64,000 bases of DNA from Antrihabitans auranticaus (lineage in GTDB: Bacteria; Actinomycetota; Actinomycetes; Mycobacteriales; Mycobacteriaceae), in NCBI RefSeq assembly GCF_016481275.1, contig NZ_JAEMNW010000001.1, positions 620,001-684,000 of the forward strand, written 5' to 3'. Of the stretch, positions 9,778 to 18,339 are shown in pieces. Each line of letters begins with the position of its first letter. Positions within the stretch are counted from its first letter, which is position 1. A program made the translations under genes and the position numbers. The notes under the pieces are model-generated. The model had not been told where the DNA came from. It saw only the letters and a program-made list of their open reading frames with translations, and searched no databases.

Positions 9778-10973
9778 CAGCCGAAGCACTTTCCTTCACC
9801 GCGATACGTCGGCACCGACCGCCGAGTTCCGTCGCTGTCCACGATGTGCACCTCGTTGAACCGCTCGCACAGCTCGCCGGCTTTCGCGTGCCGGAACCAG
9901 ACGCGATCACCGACAGCGATCTTTTCCGCCGCGGCCCCGGCCACCGGCGTCTGCACCTCGCCCGCGCCCTCACCACCGAGCAGCTTCAGCCCGACCGGCC
10001 ATGTCGGCTTCGGAAGCCGCGACGCACCGGCCGGGCCTGACGCGATGTATCCGCCCGCGAAGACTGTCGCGATCTTCGGCGCGGGCTTGCGGAGTGCGAC
10101 GGTTGCGAAGTACATCGACGGCTGCGGGACGAAAGATCGGTAATCGTCGAACAGGCCGGGAACGTACAGCCCCGAACCTGCCGTCACCTCCGTGACACCG
10201 CTGTCCGCGATGCTGACCTCGATCGAACCGCTGCCACCGCTGTTGACTATCTCGAGCTCGCCGACCTCCGCGCGGACCGCATCGACAACCAACCCGCGTC
10301 GCTTCCCGATGTCGCTCGCGGAAGCCCGCTTCATCAACCGAACGGCCAGGCTCGAATCCGGCAGGCCCGCGATCTGAGCTTCGTACGTCATGACGCCGAC
10401 GACGGCGAAACCACGCTCAGTGGCGGCCCGAGCCAAGCTCGCGGCTTGTTCGGGAGTGTGGACCGGCGACCGCCGCGCGCCGAGGTGCAACGGACCTACC
10501 CGCAACGACGCGTCGACGTCGAGGCAGATCCGCGGCGTGACGAGGTCGGTGCCGATGGCGTCGCGTATGAGGTCGAGCTGTCCGACGTCGTCGATCATCA
10601 AGACGATTCGCTCGAGTAGTTCGTCATCCTGGCCGTACTCGGCGAGCGCCGACCTGTGCAGAGTCGGGTACCCCAGCAGGATGTCGCGCGCACCTTCGCG
10701 AGCGAGCCACATCGATTCGGGCAGCGAGAACGACATGATCCCGCGAAAACCGGACTGGCCCGACAGGTCGGTTCCGAGCACTTCTTCCAGCACCGCGCGG
10801 CACCGGACGGACTTGCTCGCAACTCGAATCGGCACGCCGTCGGCACGCCGCACGAGGTCTCGGGCGTTGGCACGCAGGGTCGTCAGGTCGAGGGCGGCAA
10901 ACGGAGCGTCGAGGTCCGCTGTAGCCGCGGCCAACCGGTCCACGACTGCCCGCGGGTCAGGTGCGCGGCGCAT
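9777..10973 (-). CDS. PLP-dependent amino acid deaminase/aldolase, alanine-racemase-like fold
   Basis: A 398-residue fold-type III PLP enzyme. The alanine racemase-type N-terminal barrel has the Schiff-base lysine in VASKSVRC (Lys54), and VNSGGSGS and TAGSGLYVPG supply phosphate-binding loops. The C-terminal domain has a FRHAKAGELCERFNE block, as in D-threonine aldolase/D-serine dehydratase relatives annotated as amino acid deaminase/aldolase. It lies between a TetR gene (17-bp overlap at its start) and the alpha/beta hydrolase (1-bp overlap), a tightly packed three-gene unit. The substrate is not known. Confidence 0.85.
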   Translation of the reverse strand: MRRAPDPRAVVDRLAAATADLDAPFAALDLTTLRANARDLVRRADGVPIRVASKSVRCRAVLEEVLGTDLSGQSGFRGIMSFSLPESMWLAREGARDILLGYPTLHRSALAEYGQDDELLERIVLMIDDVGQLDLIRDAIGTDLVTPRICLDVDASLRVGPLHLGARRSPVHTPEQAASLARAATERGFAVVGVMTYEAQIAGLPDSSLAVRLMKRASASDIGKRRGLVVDAVRAEVGELEIVNSGGSGSIEVSIADSGVTEVTAGSGLYVPGLFDDYRSFVPQPSMYFATVALRKPAPKIATVFAGGYIASGPAGASRLPKPTWPVGLKLLGGEGAGEVQTPVAGAAAEKIAVGDRVWFRHAKAGELCERFNEVHIVDSDGTRRSVPTYRGEGKCFG

Positions 10974-11592
10974 CGATCGCCTTCGACGCGACGATCCCGG
11001 CGAGGTCGTCGATCTGCGCGATCAACGCTTCGCTGCTGTGGTCCACCAACCAGCGCAAAGTCAGTCCGTTCAGTAGTGCGAGGCTGAACCGCGCGATCGC
11101 CGGCAGCGGCTCCAACCACACCGTGTGCGTCCGTTTGGCACACTCGTCCAAGAAAAGGATCGCTTCCTGATCCATGATCCGATACTGCTCCGCGCCGACC
11201 GACGGCTCCCGTTCCTCACGAAGCGAATACGACGTCAGTTCGTAGGCAAGCATTTGCCGCTTCGGGGCCTTCTCCGTCATCGGCCACATTGCACTGAGTC
11301 CACTGTGCACGAGCATCCGCAGACCGCGGACGCCGTCGATGTCGCCCGCCTGCGCCGCTTCGGCGAACGCCTGGTGCATCGATTCGCTGATCTGCAGGAC
11401 TATTGCCTCGGCCATCGCGGCGAGCAACGCATCCTTGTTCTCGAAGCAGTAGTGCACGACACCGAGGGATACGCCGGCATTCTCGGCAACCGCTCGAACG
11501 GTGACAGCGCCGATCCCGCCTTCCTCGGCGACACTGATGGCCGACTCGACGAGTTGCGCCCGGCGCTCGTTCGCCGGAAGTCGATGCAGCAT
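10957..11592 (-). CDS. TetR family transcriptional regulator
   Basis: A TetR repressor of about 211 residues: HTH at about 8-55 (V-R-A-V-A-E-N-A-G-V-S-L-G-V-V-H-Y-C-F) and a long helical C-terminal effector domain. GTG 11595 directly precedes ATG 11592 and either could start. It is first in a unit with the PLP enzyme and the alpha/beta hydrolase (17-bp overlap with the former) and divergent from the molybdopterin oxidoreductase 84 bp away. It therefore probably regulates itself and one or both directions. Confidence 0.85.
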   Translation of the reverse strand: MLHRLPANERRAQLVESAISVAEEGGIGAVTVRAVAENAGVSLGVVHYCFENKDALLAAMAEAIVLQISESMHQAFAEAAQAGDIDGVRGLRMLVHSGLSAMWPMTEKAPKRQMLAYELTSYSLREEREPSVGAEQYRIMDQEAILFLDECAKRTHTVWLEPLPAIARFSLALLNGLTLRWLVDHSSEALIAQIDDLAGIVASKAIDAPRT

Positions 11593-11675
11593 CACTCGAT
11601 GGTAGAACTCCGTTCCTGAGTGGATGTCACAGGAACGTCAGCAGACGTGGGCAGATCGCGAGCTAACGTGGGCTG

Positions 11676-13190
11676 ATGTCCGCAACGGGTTTTCGCGCGC
11701 TCGCTGGAATCGTGTCCGCCGGAGCGATTCTCGGCGTCGCCGAAATCGTCGCAGCGCCGATCAGCGCACACAGCGCACCGTTGGTCGCAGTCGGCGATGT
11801 CGTTGTGAAGAACACACCACTCGAGTTCGAGCGGTGGGCGATCGAGCGTTTCGGTACCGCCGACAAGTTGATGCTGTTCATCACGATGATCGCCGTCAGC
11901 GTCATCGTCGCTGCTGTCGCAGGCATCGTCGAGCGACGGCGGCGCCCATGGGGTTCCGGACTTTTCGTCGTCTTCGGCATCGCGAGCGCACTCGCCGCAC
12001 TGGACAACTCGAACGCGCGGTGGACCTACGCGCTGCCTGCGCTCATTGCGGTCCCGATCGGAATCGCGTTGCTGCGCTGGCAACTGCGGGCCCTCGACGG
12101 CTGGGCCGACGAGGCGAGAACGACCGATCGGCGGATCTTCCTGGGCGTGGCACTCGGGGTAGGGGTCGGTGCGGCGATTCTCGGAATCGCCGGACGCGTG
12201 TGGGGCGCATTCGCCCGCGACGTATCCGACAATCGCGCCGCTGTGCGGCTGCCCACTCCCCCGACGCCGGTCACACCCGCACCTGCCGGCGCTGACCTGA
12301 AAGTGCCCGGACTTGCCAGCTACATCACCGACAACTCCGAGTTCTATCTGATCGACACCGCGCTTGTTAAGCCGCAGGTGTCGACGGACGACTGGTCGCT
12401 CCGCATTCACGGGCTGGTCGACCAGGAAATCACCCTGAGCTGGGCAGATCTCTCCGCGCGTAAGCCGGTCGAAAAGTACATCACCCTCTGTTGTGTCTCC
12501 AATCCGGTCGGCGGTTCGCTGATCGGCAACGCAAAATGGCTCGGCTACCCGCTCAAGGACCTCCTCGAAGAGGCCGGAGTTCAGCCCGGCGCAGACATGG
12601 TGCTGTCGACGAGCGAGGACGGCTGGACGGCAGGCTCGCCGCTCGAAGTGTTGCTCGACGGCCGCGACGCGATGCTCGCGATCGGCATGAACGGCGAACC
12701 GCTGCCGATCCAGAACGGCTTCCCCGCCCGACTCGTCGTCCCAGGGCTCTACGGGTACGTGTCCGCCACCAAATGGGTCCGGTCGCTGGAAGTGACGAGG
12801 TTCGACCGCGCGGAGGCCTACTGGACGAAAGTCGGTTGGTCGGCTCGCGGACCGATCAAGACCGCGTGCCGAATCGACACGCCCACGAAGTCGTCCCGCA
12901 AACCGAGCGGGCTGGTCGCCGTCGCCGGGGTCGCGTGGGCACAACATCGCGGCATCAGCGCAGTCGAGGTTCAGGTCGACGACGGACCCTGGCAGAAGGC
13001 GAGACTTGCCGACGACGTTTCGATCGACACCTGGCGCCAATGGGTGTTCGAGTGGGACGCCCAACCGGGCAATCACACACTGCGCGCCCGCGCGACCGAC
13101 GGCACAGGTGAAGTGCAGACCGCAGAGGAGCGCGACGTCGTTCCCGACGGTGCTTCGGGCTGGCCCGCATGCAGGGTGGCGATCGACTGA
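11676..13190 (+). CDS. Membrane-anchored molybdopterin oxidoreductase, sulfite oxidase family
   Basis: A 504-residue protein with an N-terminal membrane part (hydrophobic helices near 8-28, 66-86, 95-109, 117-134, 155-172), a Pro/Thr linker (about 191-206), an oxidoreductase molybdopterin-binding domain (about 215-390) and a C-terminal Ig-like Mo-co dimerisation domain (about 400-504). The Moco-ligand cysteine is in L-C-C-V-S-N-P-V-G-G (Cys273 by alignment with C-x-x-N of the family). There is no Tat signal; the catalytic domain is tethered by the membrane part. Similar fusions are common in mycobacteria and rhodococci. Electron acceptor and substrate are unknown. Confidence 0.87.
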   Translation: MSATGFRALAGIVSAGAILGVAEIVAAPISAHSAPLVAVGDVVVKNTPLEFERWAIERFGTADKLMLFITMIAVSVIVAAVAGIVERRRRPWGSGLFVVFGIASALAALDNSNARWTYALPALIAVPIGIALLRWQLRALDGWADEARTTDRRIFLGVALGVGVGAAILGIAGRVWGAFARDVSDNRAAVRLPTPPTPVTPAPAGADLKVPGLASYITDNSEFYLIDTALVKPQVSTDDWSLRIHGLVDQEITLSWADLSARKPVEKYITLCCVSNPVGGSLIGNAKWLGYPLKDLLEEAGVQPGADMVLSTSEDGWTAGSPLEVLLDGRDAMLAIGMNGEPLPIQNGFPARLVVPGLYGYVSATKWVRSLEVTRFDRAEAYWTKVGWSARGPIKTACRIDTPTKSSRKPSGLVAVAGVAWAQHRGISAVEVQVDDGPWQKARLADDVSIDTWRQWVFEWDAQPGNHTLRARATDGTGEVQTAEERDVVPDGASGWPACRVAID

Positions 13191-13202
13191 GGGCCGGCCC
13201 CT

Positions 13203-13242
13203 GTGCGCGGTGGGAGAGTCCCTGCACTCGCTAACCGCGCAC
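13203..13242 (+). terminator. Strong inverted repeat between the oxidoreductase and phosphatase genes
   Basis: GTGCGCGGT (13203-13211) is matched exactly by ACCGCGCAC (13234-13242), and the match continues outward with one mismatch. The loop itself contains a small GGGA/TCCC hairpin. There is no T-run, so it may be a T-less actinobacterial terminator or an RNA structure ahead of the phosphatase gene. Confidence 0.35.
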
Positions 13243-13269
13243 GGGCGCGGAGCACCTATTGTCGAGAGC

Positions 13270-14019
13270 GTGCCCACCGACCAGTACCACCTCTCCGGCG
13301 CCTGGAACTTCCGCGAAGTGAGCGGCCTCCGGTCCGCCGACGGCAAGACCCTTCGTCCTGGAATCGTTTTTCGGTCGTCGCAGTTGAGCGGACTCGACGC
13401 CGACGGCCAGCGCACGCTCGTCGAACTCGGCATCACGGACGTTTTCGATCTCCGCGGCACAAAAGAGGCCGAGGTTGCGGGCGCCGACGCGCTACCCGAG
13501 GGCGTGCGTCTGCACGCCGAGCCGGTCCACGAGTTGCGCCGAGACGAACGAGCGCCGCACGAGGAGTCCGGCTCGATCCCCACTGAGGTCGCGCAGGCAG
13601 AGCTCGAGAAAGCATATGCAGAGTTTCCGACGCTGCAGGGCGCGCACACCGCACTGGTGAATCTCATCCAGACCGTTGCCGACGGTACCGGCGCGGTGCT
13701 GATCCACTGTGCAGCAGGCAAAGATCGCGCGGGCTGGTTGACGGCTGCTCTGTTGCGTGCGGCAGGAATCGAGGATGACGACGTCCTGTCCGACTATCTG
13801 CGCAGCAATGACGGCGTCGAGCCGCTGCGCGCTATGCTTTCCGCTAAATATGGTGCAGCACTGCAACTTTCGAACAAGATCCTGGGCGTAGACGAGTCGT
13901 ACTACCGCACCGCGTGGCGAGTCGTCGACGAGACGTACGGCGGTTTCGACAACTATCTCGACAAGCTCGGAATCGATTCAGACACGCTCGACCGACTCCG
14001 CACGCGCTTGCTCGACTGA
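13270..14019 (+). CDS. PtpB-like tyrosine/lipid phosphatase
   Basis: A 249-residue phosphatase from GTG 13270, resembling M. tuberculosis PtpB (Rv0153c) throughout: an N-terminal G-A-W-N-F-R-E-V, LRPGIVFRSSQLSGL, and the C-x5-R active site HCAAGKDRAGW (Cys147, Arg153), then DYLRSND and DETYGGFDNYL. PtpB proteins hydrolyse phosphotyrosine and phosphoinositides; in pathogens they are secreted, but no signal peptide is seen here. The final residue of the C-x5-R-[ST] motif is Ala rather than Thr. The 3' end overlaps the convergent adenylate-forming gene by 42 bp. Confidence 0.9.
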   Translation: MPTDQYHLSGAWNFREVSGLRSADGKTLRPGIVFRSSQLSGLDADGQRTLVELGITDVFDLRGTKEAEVAGADALPEGVRLHAEPVHELRRDERAPHEESGSIPTEVAQAELEKAYAEFPTLQGAHTALVNLIQTVADGTGAVLIHCAAGKDRAGWLTAALLRAAGIEDDDVLSDYLRSNDGVEPLRAMLSAKYGAALQLSNKILGVDESYYRTAWRVVDETYGGFDNYLDKLGIDSDTLDRLRTRLLD

Positions 14020-15207
14020 CCCGGACTCGACGATCCTGACGTAACCGTCTCCGTCGATCTGAGCGATTTCGCCTGTGTGGAACCAGTTTCCGGTGAATTT
14101 CTCAGCCGTCGCCGCGGGATTTCGCCAGTATCCACGCATCACGTTCGGTCCGCGACACAATAATTCGCCGACGCCGTCTGCTGCGCGCGGACCGAACAAC
14201 GCGAGTTCCATTCCCCCGAAGGCAATTCCGACGCTGCCGGGATGAGCGGACGCGTCGTCGTCGGACATCGTGAGGCCGACGCCACTGGTTTCCGTCGCAC
14301 CCCACAGGCTCCACTGTTTCGCCGCCGGGAAGGCGGTTCGCAGCCCTCTTACCTGGTCGGGCGCGAGGCTGCCACCAGCACAACAGATTCGGCGGACCTC
14401 GCCGGCGACGCCGAACGCATCACCCGCCAGGGCCTGCCCGTACTCGACGGGAGTCGCACTGACCGCGTCGATCCGCTCGTTTCGCACGGCGCTGCGCAGT
14501 CGGTCCGGGTCGCGGTCCGGTGCAATGACGAGCGTTCCGCCGACCGCCAACGTCGGAAGAAGTTGATCGATACAGCCGTTGGCAGACGAAAGCGGGAGCA
14601 TGACGAGGTTTCGCAAGCCGTCGCCGGTCAAGCCTTCTGCGGCGATGACGGACTCGATCGCAGACAGGACGTTCTCGTTGCTCAGCTCCACACCCTTCGG
14701 CAGGCCGGTTCGGCCGCGGGTGTAGCAGAGGACCGCGAGTTCGGTCAGACACGCGCCGTCGTCGATGAATGCCGTGCCATCCGGCAATTCGTCGTCGAGC
14801 ACGAAGTCGACCTCGCTGTCTGCAAGTACATGCCGCTTGTCTGCACTGCTGAAGCCATAGTTGACGGGGACCGGAACTGCGCCACTGAGCAACGCACCCA
14901 GGAACGCCTGAACCCACTGCGCGCTGTTCGGGTAGCTGATTGCGACCCGGTCGCCGAAACCGATCCCCCGGTTCAGCAAGCCACCCGCGACGCGCGCCGC
15001 TGTCCCCCACAACTCGCGATACGTCAGCCTCGGTCCGCCGAGTTCGACAACCGCTTCGCGCGACGAGTAGCGGTGTACGCGGACGTCGAGAAGTTCGGTC
15101 AACGACGGTGTCAACCCGCCGTAGTGCAGTAACCCGTCGACCCGGCGGGTGACGTGGTCGCCGAGCGCCTGCACCTGTCGCGCAGGAAACTCGACGAGAT
15201 AGGACAC
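13978..15207 (-). CDS. Truncated, degenerate AMP-binding (adenylate-forming) protein
   Basis: A 409-residue protein with the N-terminal domain of acyl-CoA synthetases (A2-A8 regions recognisable: LTYRELWGTAARVAGGL, W-G-A-T-E-T-S-G, ELLCRGPNVMRGYW, WFHTGEIAQIDGDGYVRIV). Two things are odd. The phosphate-binding loop reads Y-T-R-G-R-T-G-L-P-K (162-171), with Arg at two positions normally Ser/Thr. The protein also stops about 20 residues after the hinge, so the whole C-terminal AMP-binding domain with the catalytic lysine is missing (usual length 500-550). Its 3' end runs 42 bp into the convergent phosphatase gene. It is probably inactive as a ligase, or has a non-catalytic role. Confidence 0.8.
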   Translation of the reverse strand: MSYLVEFPARQVQALGDHVTRRVDGLLHYGGLTPSLTELLDVRVHRYSSREAVVELGGPRLTYRELWGTAARVAGGLLNRGIGFGDRVAISYPNSAQWVQAFLGALLSGAVPVPVNYGFSSADKRHVLADSEVDFVLDDELPDGTAFIDDGACLTELAVLCYTRGRTGLPKGVELSNENVLSAIESVIAAEGLTGDGLRNLVMLPLSSANGCIDQLLPTLAVGGTLVIAPDRDPDRLRSAVRNERIDAVSATPVEYGQALAGDAFGVAGEVRRICCAGGSLAPDQVRGLRTAFPAAKQWSLWGATETSGVGLTMSDDDASAHPGSVGIAFGGMELALFGPRAADGVGELLCRGPNVMRGYWRNPAATAEKFTGNWFHTGEIAQIDGDGYVRIVESGSVEQARAESVERV

Positions 15208-15281
15208 GCGGGACCTCCAACATTCGGTAGGTCGACTATATGGCGTGGATCACACTTCCGCCCGTGAAGGTCTCCCGCGAG

Positions 15282-16076
15282 TCAGCGTCCCGTGTACTTC
15301 GCCTTCCCCGGACCGACGTCCAGGAACGAGCGAACAGCCCCTTTGAGGTCCGAGGTGTCGAAGAGCGCGCCGGAAACATCGGGAGTGATGTCGTCCGCAT
15401 GCGCTACCCCGCCGGAGCGCCAGGCTTCGATGATCCGCTTGGTCGCATTGTGGGCCTGGGTAGGCCCGTTGGCGAGTCGTTCGACGAGCGCACGCGCCGC
15501 TTGATCGACGTCCTCGTGAACAGCGTTCACGACGCCCCAACTGTGCATTGTGGCCGCGTCGTAGAGGTCGCCGGTCATGACGAATTCTCGCGCGCGACCC
15601 GACCCCGCCCGTTCGGCGAGCCGTTGCGGTCCACCCATGGACGGCGTCAGGCCGACGACCGTCTCCACGAGCCCGAACTTCGCCCGGGGTGCCGCGAGGA
15701 TGATGTCGCATGCCAGCGCGATCTCGAGCGCTGCCGTGAGCGTGAGCCCGTGTGCCGCATAGACGACCGGGCACGGCAGCGCTTCGATCGGATGGATGAT
15801 CTCCGCGAACAGCTTGCGCCACAGCTGAGCGCCTTCGTCGGTGGACAGACCATCGAAAACGCTGACATCGACACCACCCGACACAACTTTGCCTTCCGCG
15901 CGCAGCAGCAGCGCCCGCGGCGGGTTGGCGTCGAGGTCTGCCATATTCGCAGCAATCGACTCGAACATCGCGGTGTCGAACAGGTTCAGCGGGGGGTGGT
16001 CGAACGTCAGGACCGCGTACGTCGTCGTATCGGTCGTGATTCGCTCGAGGCGCGTGGGACTGGTCACGGACCCCAC
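15282..16076 (-). CDS. Enoyl-CoA hydratase/isomerase family protein (crotonase)
   Basis: A 264-residue crotonase-fold protein. The two oxyanion-hole regions are SGGVDVSVF and AHGLTLTAALEIALACD, followed by the helix with FGLVETVVGLTPSMGG, where the family places a catalytic Glu. It lies 2 bp from the MFS gene stop and 74 bp upstream of the adenylate-forming gene on the same strand, so a CoA-thioester pathway may once have linked them. The precise reaction (hydration, isomerisation or hydrolysis) cannot be assigned. Confidence 0.85.
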   Translation of the reverse strand: MGSVTSPTRLERITTDTTTYAVLTFDHPPLNLFDTAMFESIAANMADLDANPPRALLLRAEGKVVSGGVDVSVFDGLSTDEGAQLWRKLFAEIIHPIEALPCPVVYAAHGLTLTAALEIALACDIILAAPRAKFGLVETVVGLTPSMGGPQRLAERAGSGRAREFVMTGDLYDAATMHSWGVVNAVHEDVDQAARALVERLANGPTQAHNATKRIIEAWRSGGVAHADDITPDVSGALFDTSDLKGAVRSFLDVGPGKAKYTGR

Positions 16077-16077
16077 A

Positions 16078-17547
16078 CTAGGCGGTCGCTACCGGAACCT
16101 TCGCTTGCGCGGTCTGCTCCTGGGTCCTGCGCGGGCGACCGAACAACACCGAAGCAACCACGCCGATCAGTAGGACGGCCGCCGGCAATATCAGCGATTC
16201 TGCGAGAGCCGAATTGAACAGTTCCTTGGCCTGTTCTGGCAACGGACCCGAAGCGCCGCCGCCGACGTCTCCGTCGACACCCTTTGCGGACAACCGCGAC
16301 ACGATCAGCGCGCCGATCGCGGCACTACCCAGCACCGACCCCACCTGTCGCGTCGTGTTGTAGATACCCGCACCTGCGCCGGCCTGCATCGGTGGCAGAT
16401 CGTGGGTAGCGGTCGCTGCGAGTGGTGCCCAGATGCACGCATTCGCAATACCCATCAGGAAGATCGGCGGCATGTACTGCCAAATCGGGGTATCGACCTC
16501 CTGAATCGCGGAGAACCAGAACAAGGCGACTGAGAAGCTGGTGAAACCGATCGCAGGGATGTAACGGGGATGGGTCCGATCGACCAGTTTGCCGATGAAA
16601 GGTGCCAGCACACCGGTAACGATCGCCATCGGTGCAAAGACGAGTGCGGCCTTGGTCGGCGAGAAGCCGCGGACTGACTGTGCATAGAACATGACCGGCA
16701 GCATCATCGCGGTGATGGCGAAGGCCATGCACGTGATGGCCGCGTTGGCCAGCGAGAAATTGCGCTCCTTGAACAGCACGAGCGGCACCAAAGGCTCTGC
16801 CTTGACTCGGGACTGGTAGTAGACGAATCCGACGAGAACCGCGATACCGGTGCCGATCAGCAGCCAGACACCCCAGGCCCAGTCGTAGGTTCCGCCCTCC
16901 TGTAGGCCGAAGACCAGGCAGAACAGCCCCACTGCACTCAGCCCGACGCCGAGGAAGTCGAAGCGATGCTCGTTGGTCGGCAGAGCAGGAACAAAGCGCC
17001 ACGCCAGCGCGAAACCGATGATGCCGACCGGCACGTTGACGATGAAGATCCATTCCCAGCCGAGGCTGTCGACGAGCACGCCACCCGCGATCGGACCGAC
17101 CAGCGAGGCGACGCCCGCAACCGATCCCCAGAGGCCCATTGCGGTGCCGCGCTTGTCCGGTGGGAAGATCCGGGTGATGACGGCCATCGTCTGCGGCGTC
17201 ATGAGCGCGGCGCCGAACCCCTGGAAGACGCGGGCGACGATGAGCATCTCGATGCTGGTCGACAGACCGCACCACAGAGACGCAGCGGTGAACAACACCA
17301 ACCCGCCGAGATAGACGTGCTTCGGACCGAAGCGGTCTCCCATCCGGCCGGTGATCAGCAGCGGCACCGCGTATGCGAGCAGGTACGCACTCGTCACCCA
17401 GATGACGCTGTTTATGTCGGTGTTCAGATCCGCTTTGATCGCAGGGTTGGCTACCGACACGATCGTCATATCCAGCAAGATCATGAAGAACCCCAAGCAG
17501 AGCGCGCCGAGCGCGCGCCAGGGGTCGTACTGGGTCTCGGAGGTCAT
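16078..17547 (-). CDS. MFS drug exporter, DHA2/EmrB-QacA family (14 TM)
   Basis: A proton-driven exporter of 489 residues from ATG 17545-17547, with about 14 hydrophobic helices. The marks are the first-helix motif F-M-I-L-L-D-M-T-I-V-S-V-A-N-P-A, motif A between helices 2 and 3 (ITGRMGDRFGPKHVY) and antiporter motif C (GPIAGGVLVDSLGWEWIF). The start is 5 bp after the PadR gene stop, so the transporter is co-transcribed with its probable regulator. Likely substrates are hydrophobic drugs or dyes. Confidence 0.9.
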   Translation of the reverse strand: MTSETQYDPWRALGALCLGFFMILLDMTIVSVANPAIKADLNTDINSVIWVTSAYLLAYAVPLLITGRMGDRFGPKHVYLGGLVLFTAASLWCGLSTSIEMLIVARVFQGFGAALMTPQTMAVITRIFPPDKRGTAMGLWGSVAGVASLVGPIAGGVLVDSLGWEWIFIVNVPVGIIGFALAWRFVPALPTNEHRFDFLGVGLSAVGLFCLVFGLQEGGTYDWAWGVWLLIGTGIAVLVGFVYYQSRVKAEPLVPLVLFKERNFSLANAAITCMAFAITAMMLPVMFYAQSVRGFSPTKAALVFAPMAIVTGVLAPFIGKLVDRTHPRYIPAIGFTSFSVALFWFSAIQEVDTPIWQYMPPIFLMGIANACIWAPLAATATHDLPPMQAGAGAGIYNTTRQVGSVLGSAAIGALIVSRLSAKGVDGDVGGGASGPLPEQAKELFNSALAESLILPAAVLLIGVVASVLFGRPRRTQEQTAQAKVPVATA

Positions 17548-17552
17548 TGCAG

Positions 17553-18194
17553 TTATCCGTTCTGCTGGTCGGGTTCGGGTAGGTAGGTCTTCGGGCTGGT
17601 TTGCAGCCACGGGAGGGCGCCGTTCTCGATTTCGTCGACAAGCCCTCGTAGCCACTCGATTTCGGCATTCAGGACCGCGCGCGAGTATCCGACGTCGAGC
17701 CAATAGACGCGCGGCACCGCCAATTCGGCCGCACGCTCACCGAGTGCAGCGGACTCGTCGAGTTCCTTGGCCAGCCTGTCGATCCGCTCGCGCAGCAACA
17801 CGGCAACCACCTCGGCGCCGATGTTGTGAGCTTCCGCCAGCGCGACAGGAAACAGCGGGTACTCCCGGATCGGGGTCGCCAGAATTTCGCTGATGCGCGC
17901 CGTCAACGCCGCGCGTCCGGAATCGGTCACCTCGTAGGTGGTGCGTTCAGGGCGATTGCCTTCGCGATTCGTGCCCGTACTCCGGACGAGCTTCCGCTCC
18001 TGCAAACGGTCGACCGTGTGATAGAGCGAACCAGGCCGAACCTTGACGTTCCTGTCCTCGCGCCGTTGCACGAGCAATTGATACATCTCGTACGGGTGCA
18101 TCGGCCGCTCGAAAAGCAACGCGAGAACAGCGATGCCCAGCGGCGTCACGATGCTTGCCTTCTCCCCCACGTGCTTCACCTCCAGAACTGACAC
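17553..18194 (-). CDS. PadR family transcriptional regulator
   Basis: A 213-residue PadR repressor: winged helix at about 17-95 (M-H-P-Y-E-M-Y-Q-L-L, then RPGSLYHTVDRL and the wing TTYEVTDSGRAAL) and a Vir_act_alpha_C-type coiled C-terminal domain. The start GTG 18192-18194 has a GGAGGGGG ribosome site 6 nt upstream. It directly precedes the MFS exporter gene, the usual arrangement for drug-responsive PadR/exporter pairs. It is divergent from the GST gene with 145 bp between them. Confidence 0.9.
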   Translation of the reverse strand: MSVLEVKHVGEKASIVTPLGIAVLALLFERPMHPYEMYQLLVQRREDRNVKVRPGSLYHTVDRLQERKLVRSTGTNREGNRPERTTYEVTDSGRAALTARISEILATPIREYPLFPVALAEAHNIGAEVVAVLLRERIDRLAKELDESAALGERAAELAVPRVYWLDVGYSRAVLNAEIEWLRGLVDEIENGALPWLQTSPKTYLPEPDQQNG

Positions 18195-18222
18195 TAGAGG
18201 CCCCCTCCGACATACTCCACAC

Positions 18223-18246
18223 CAAATATTCGGCGCGGGGTATTTG
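18223..18246. promoter_or_regulatory. Putative PadR operator
   Basis: CAAATA (18223-18228) and TATTTG (18241-18246) form a perfect 6+6 dyad with a 12-bp centre, the only AT-rich dyad in the PadR/GST divergent region. Its position just upstream of the PadR start suggests autoregulation of the PadR-MFS operon and possibly of the GST gene. Inference from position and symmetry only. Confidence 0.4.
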
Positions 18247-18339
18247 TCCGAAAATTTGACGCGACAATTGCGACAAACGCGGCACTCGGCCGGAACGACT
18301 GTGCCCCAACATGTCCGAGGCAGTGGTTACGCTGATGTC

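Noticed and set aside
11592-13721. 709-codon open frame on the minus strand
   Set aside because: Antisense to the molybdopterin oxidoreductase and PtpB-like genes; low-complexity Arg/Asp/Ser sequence.
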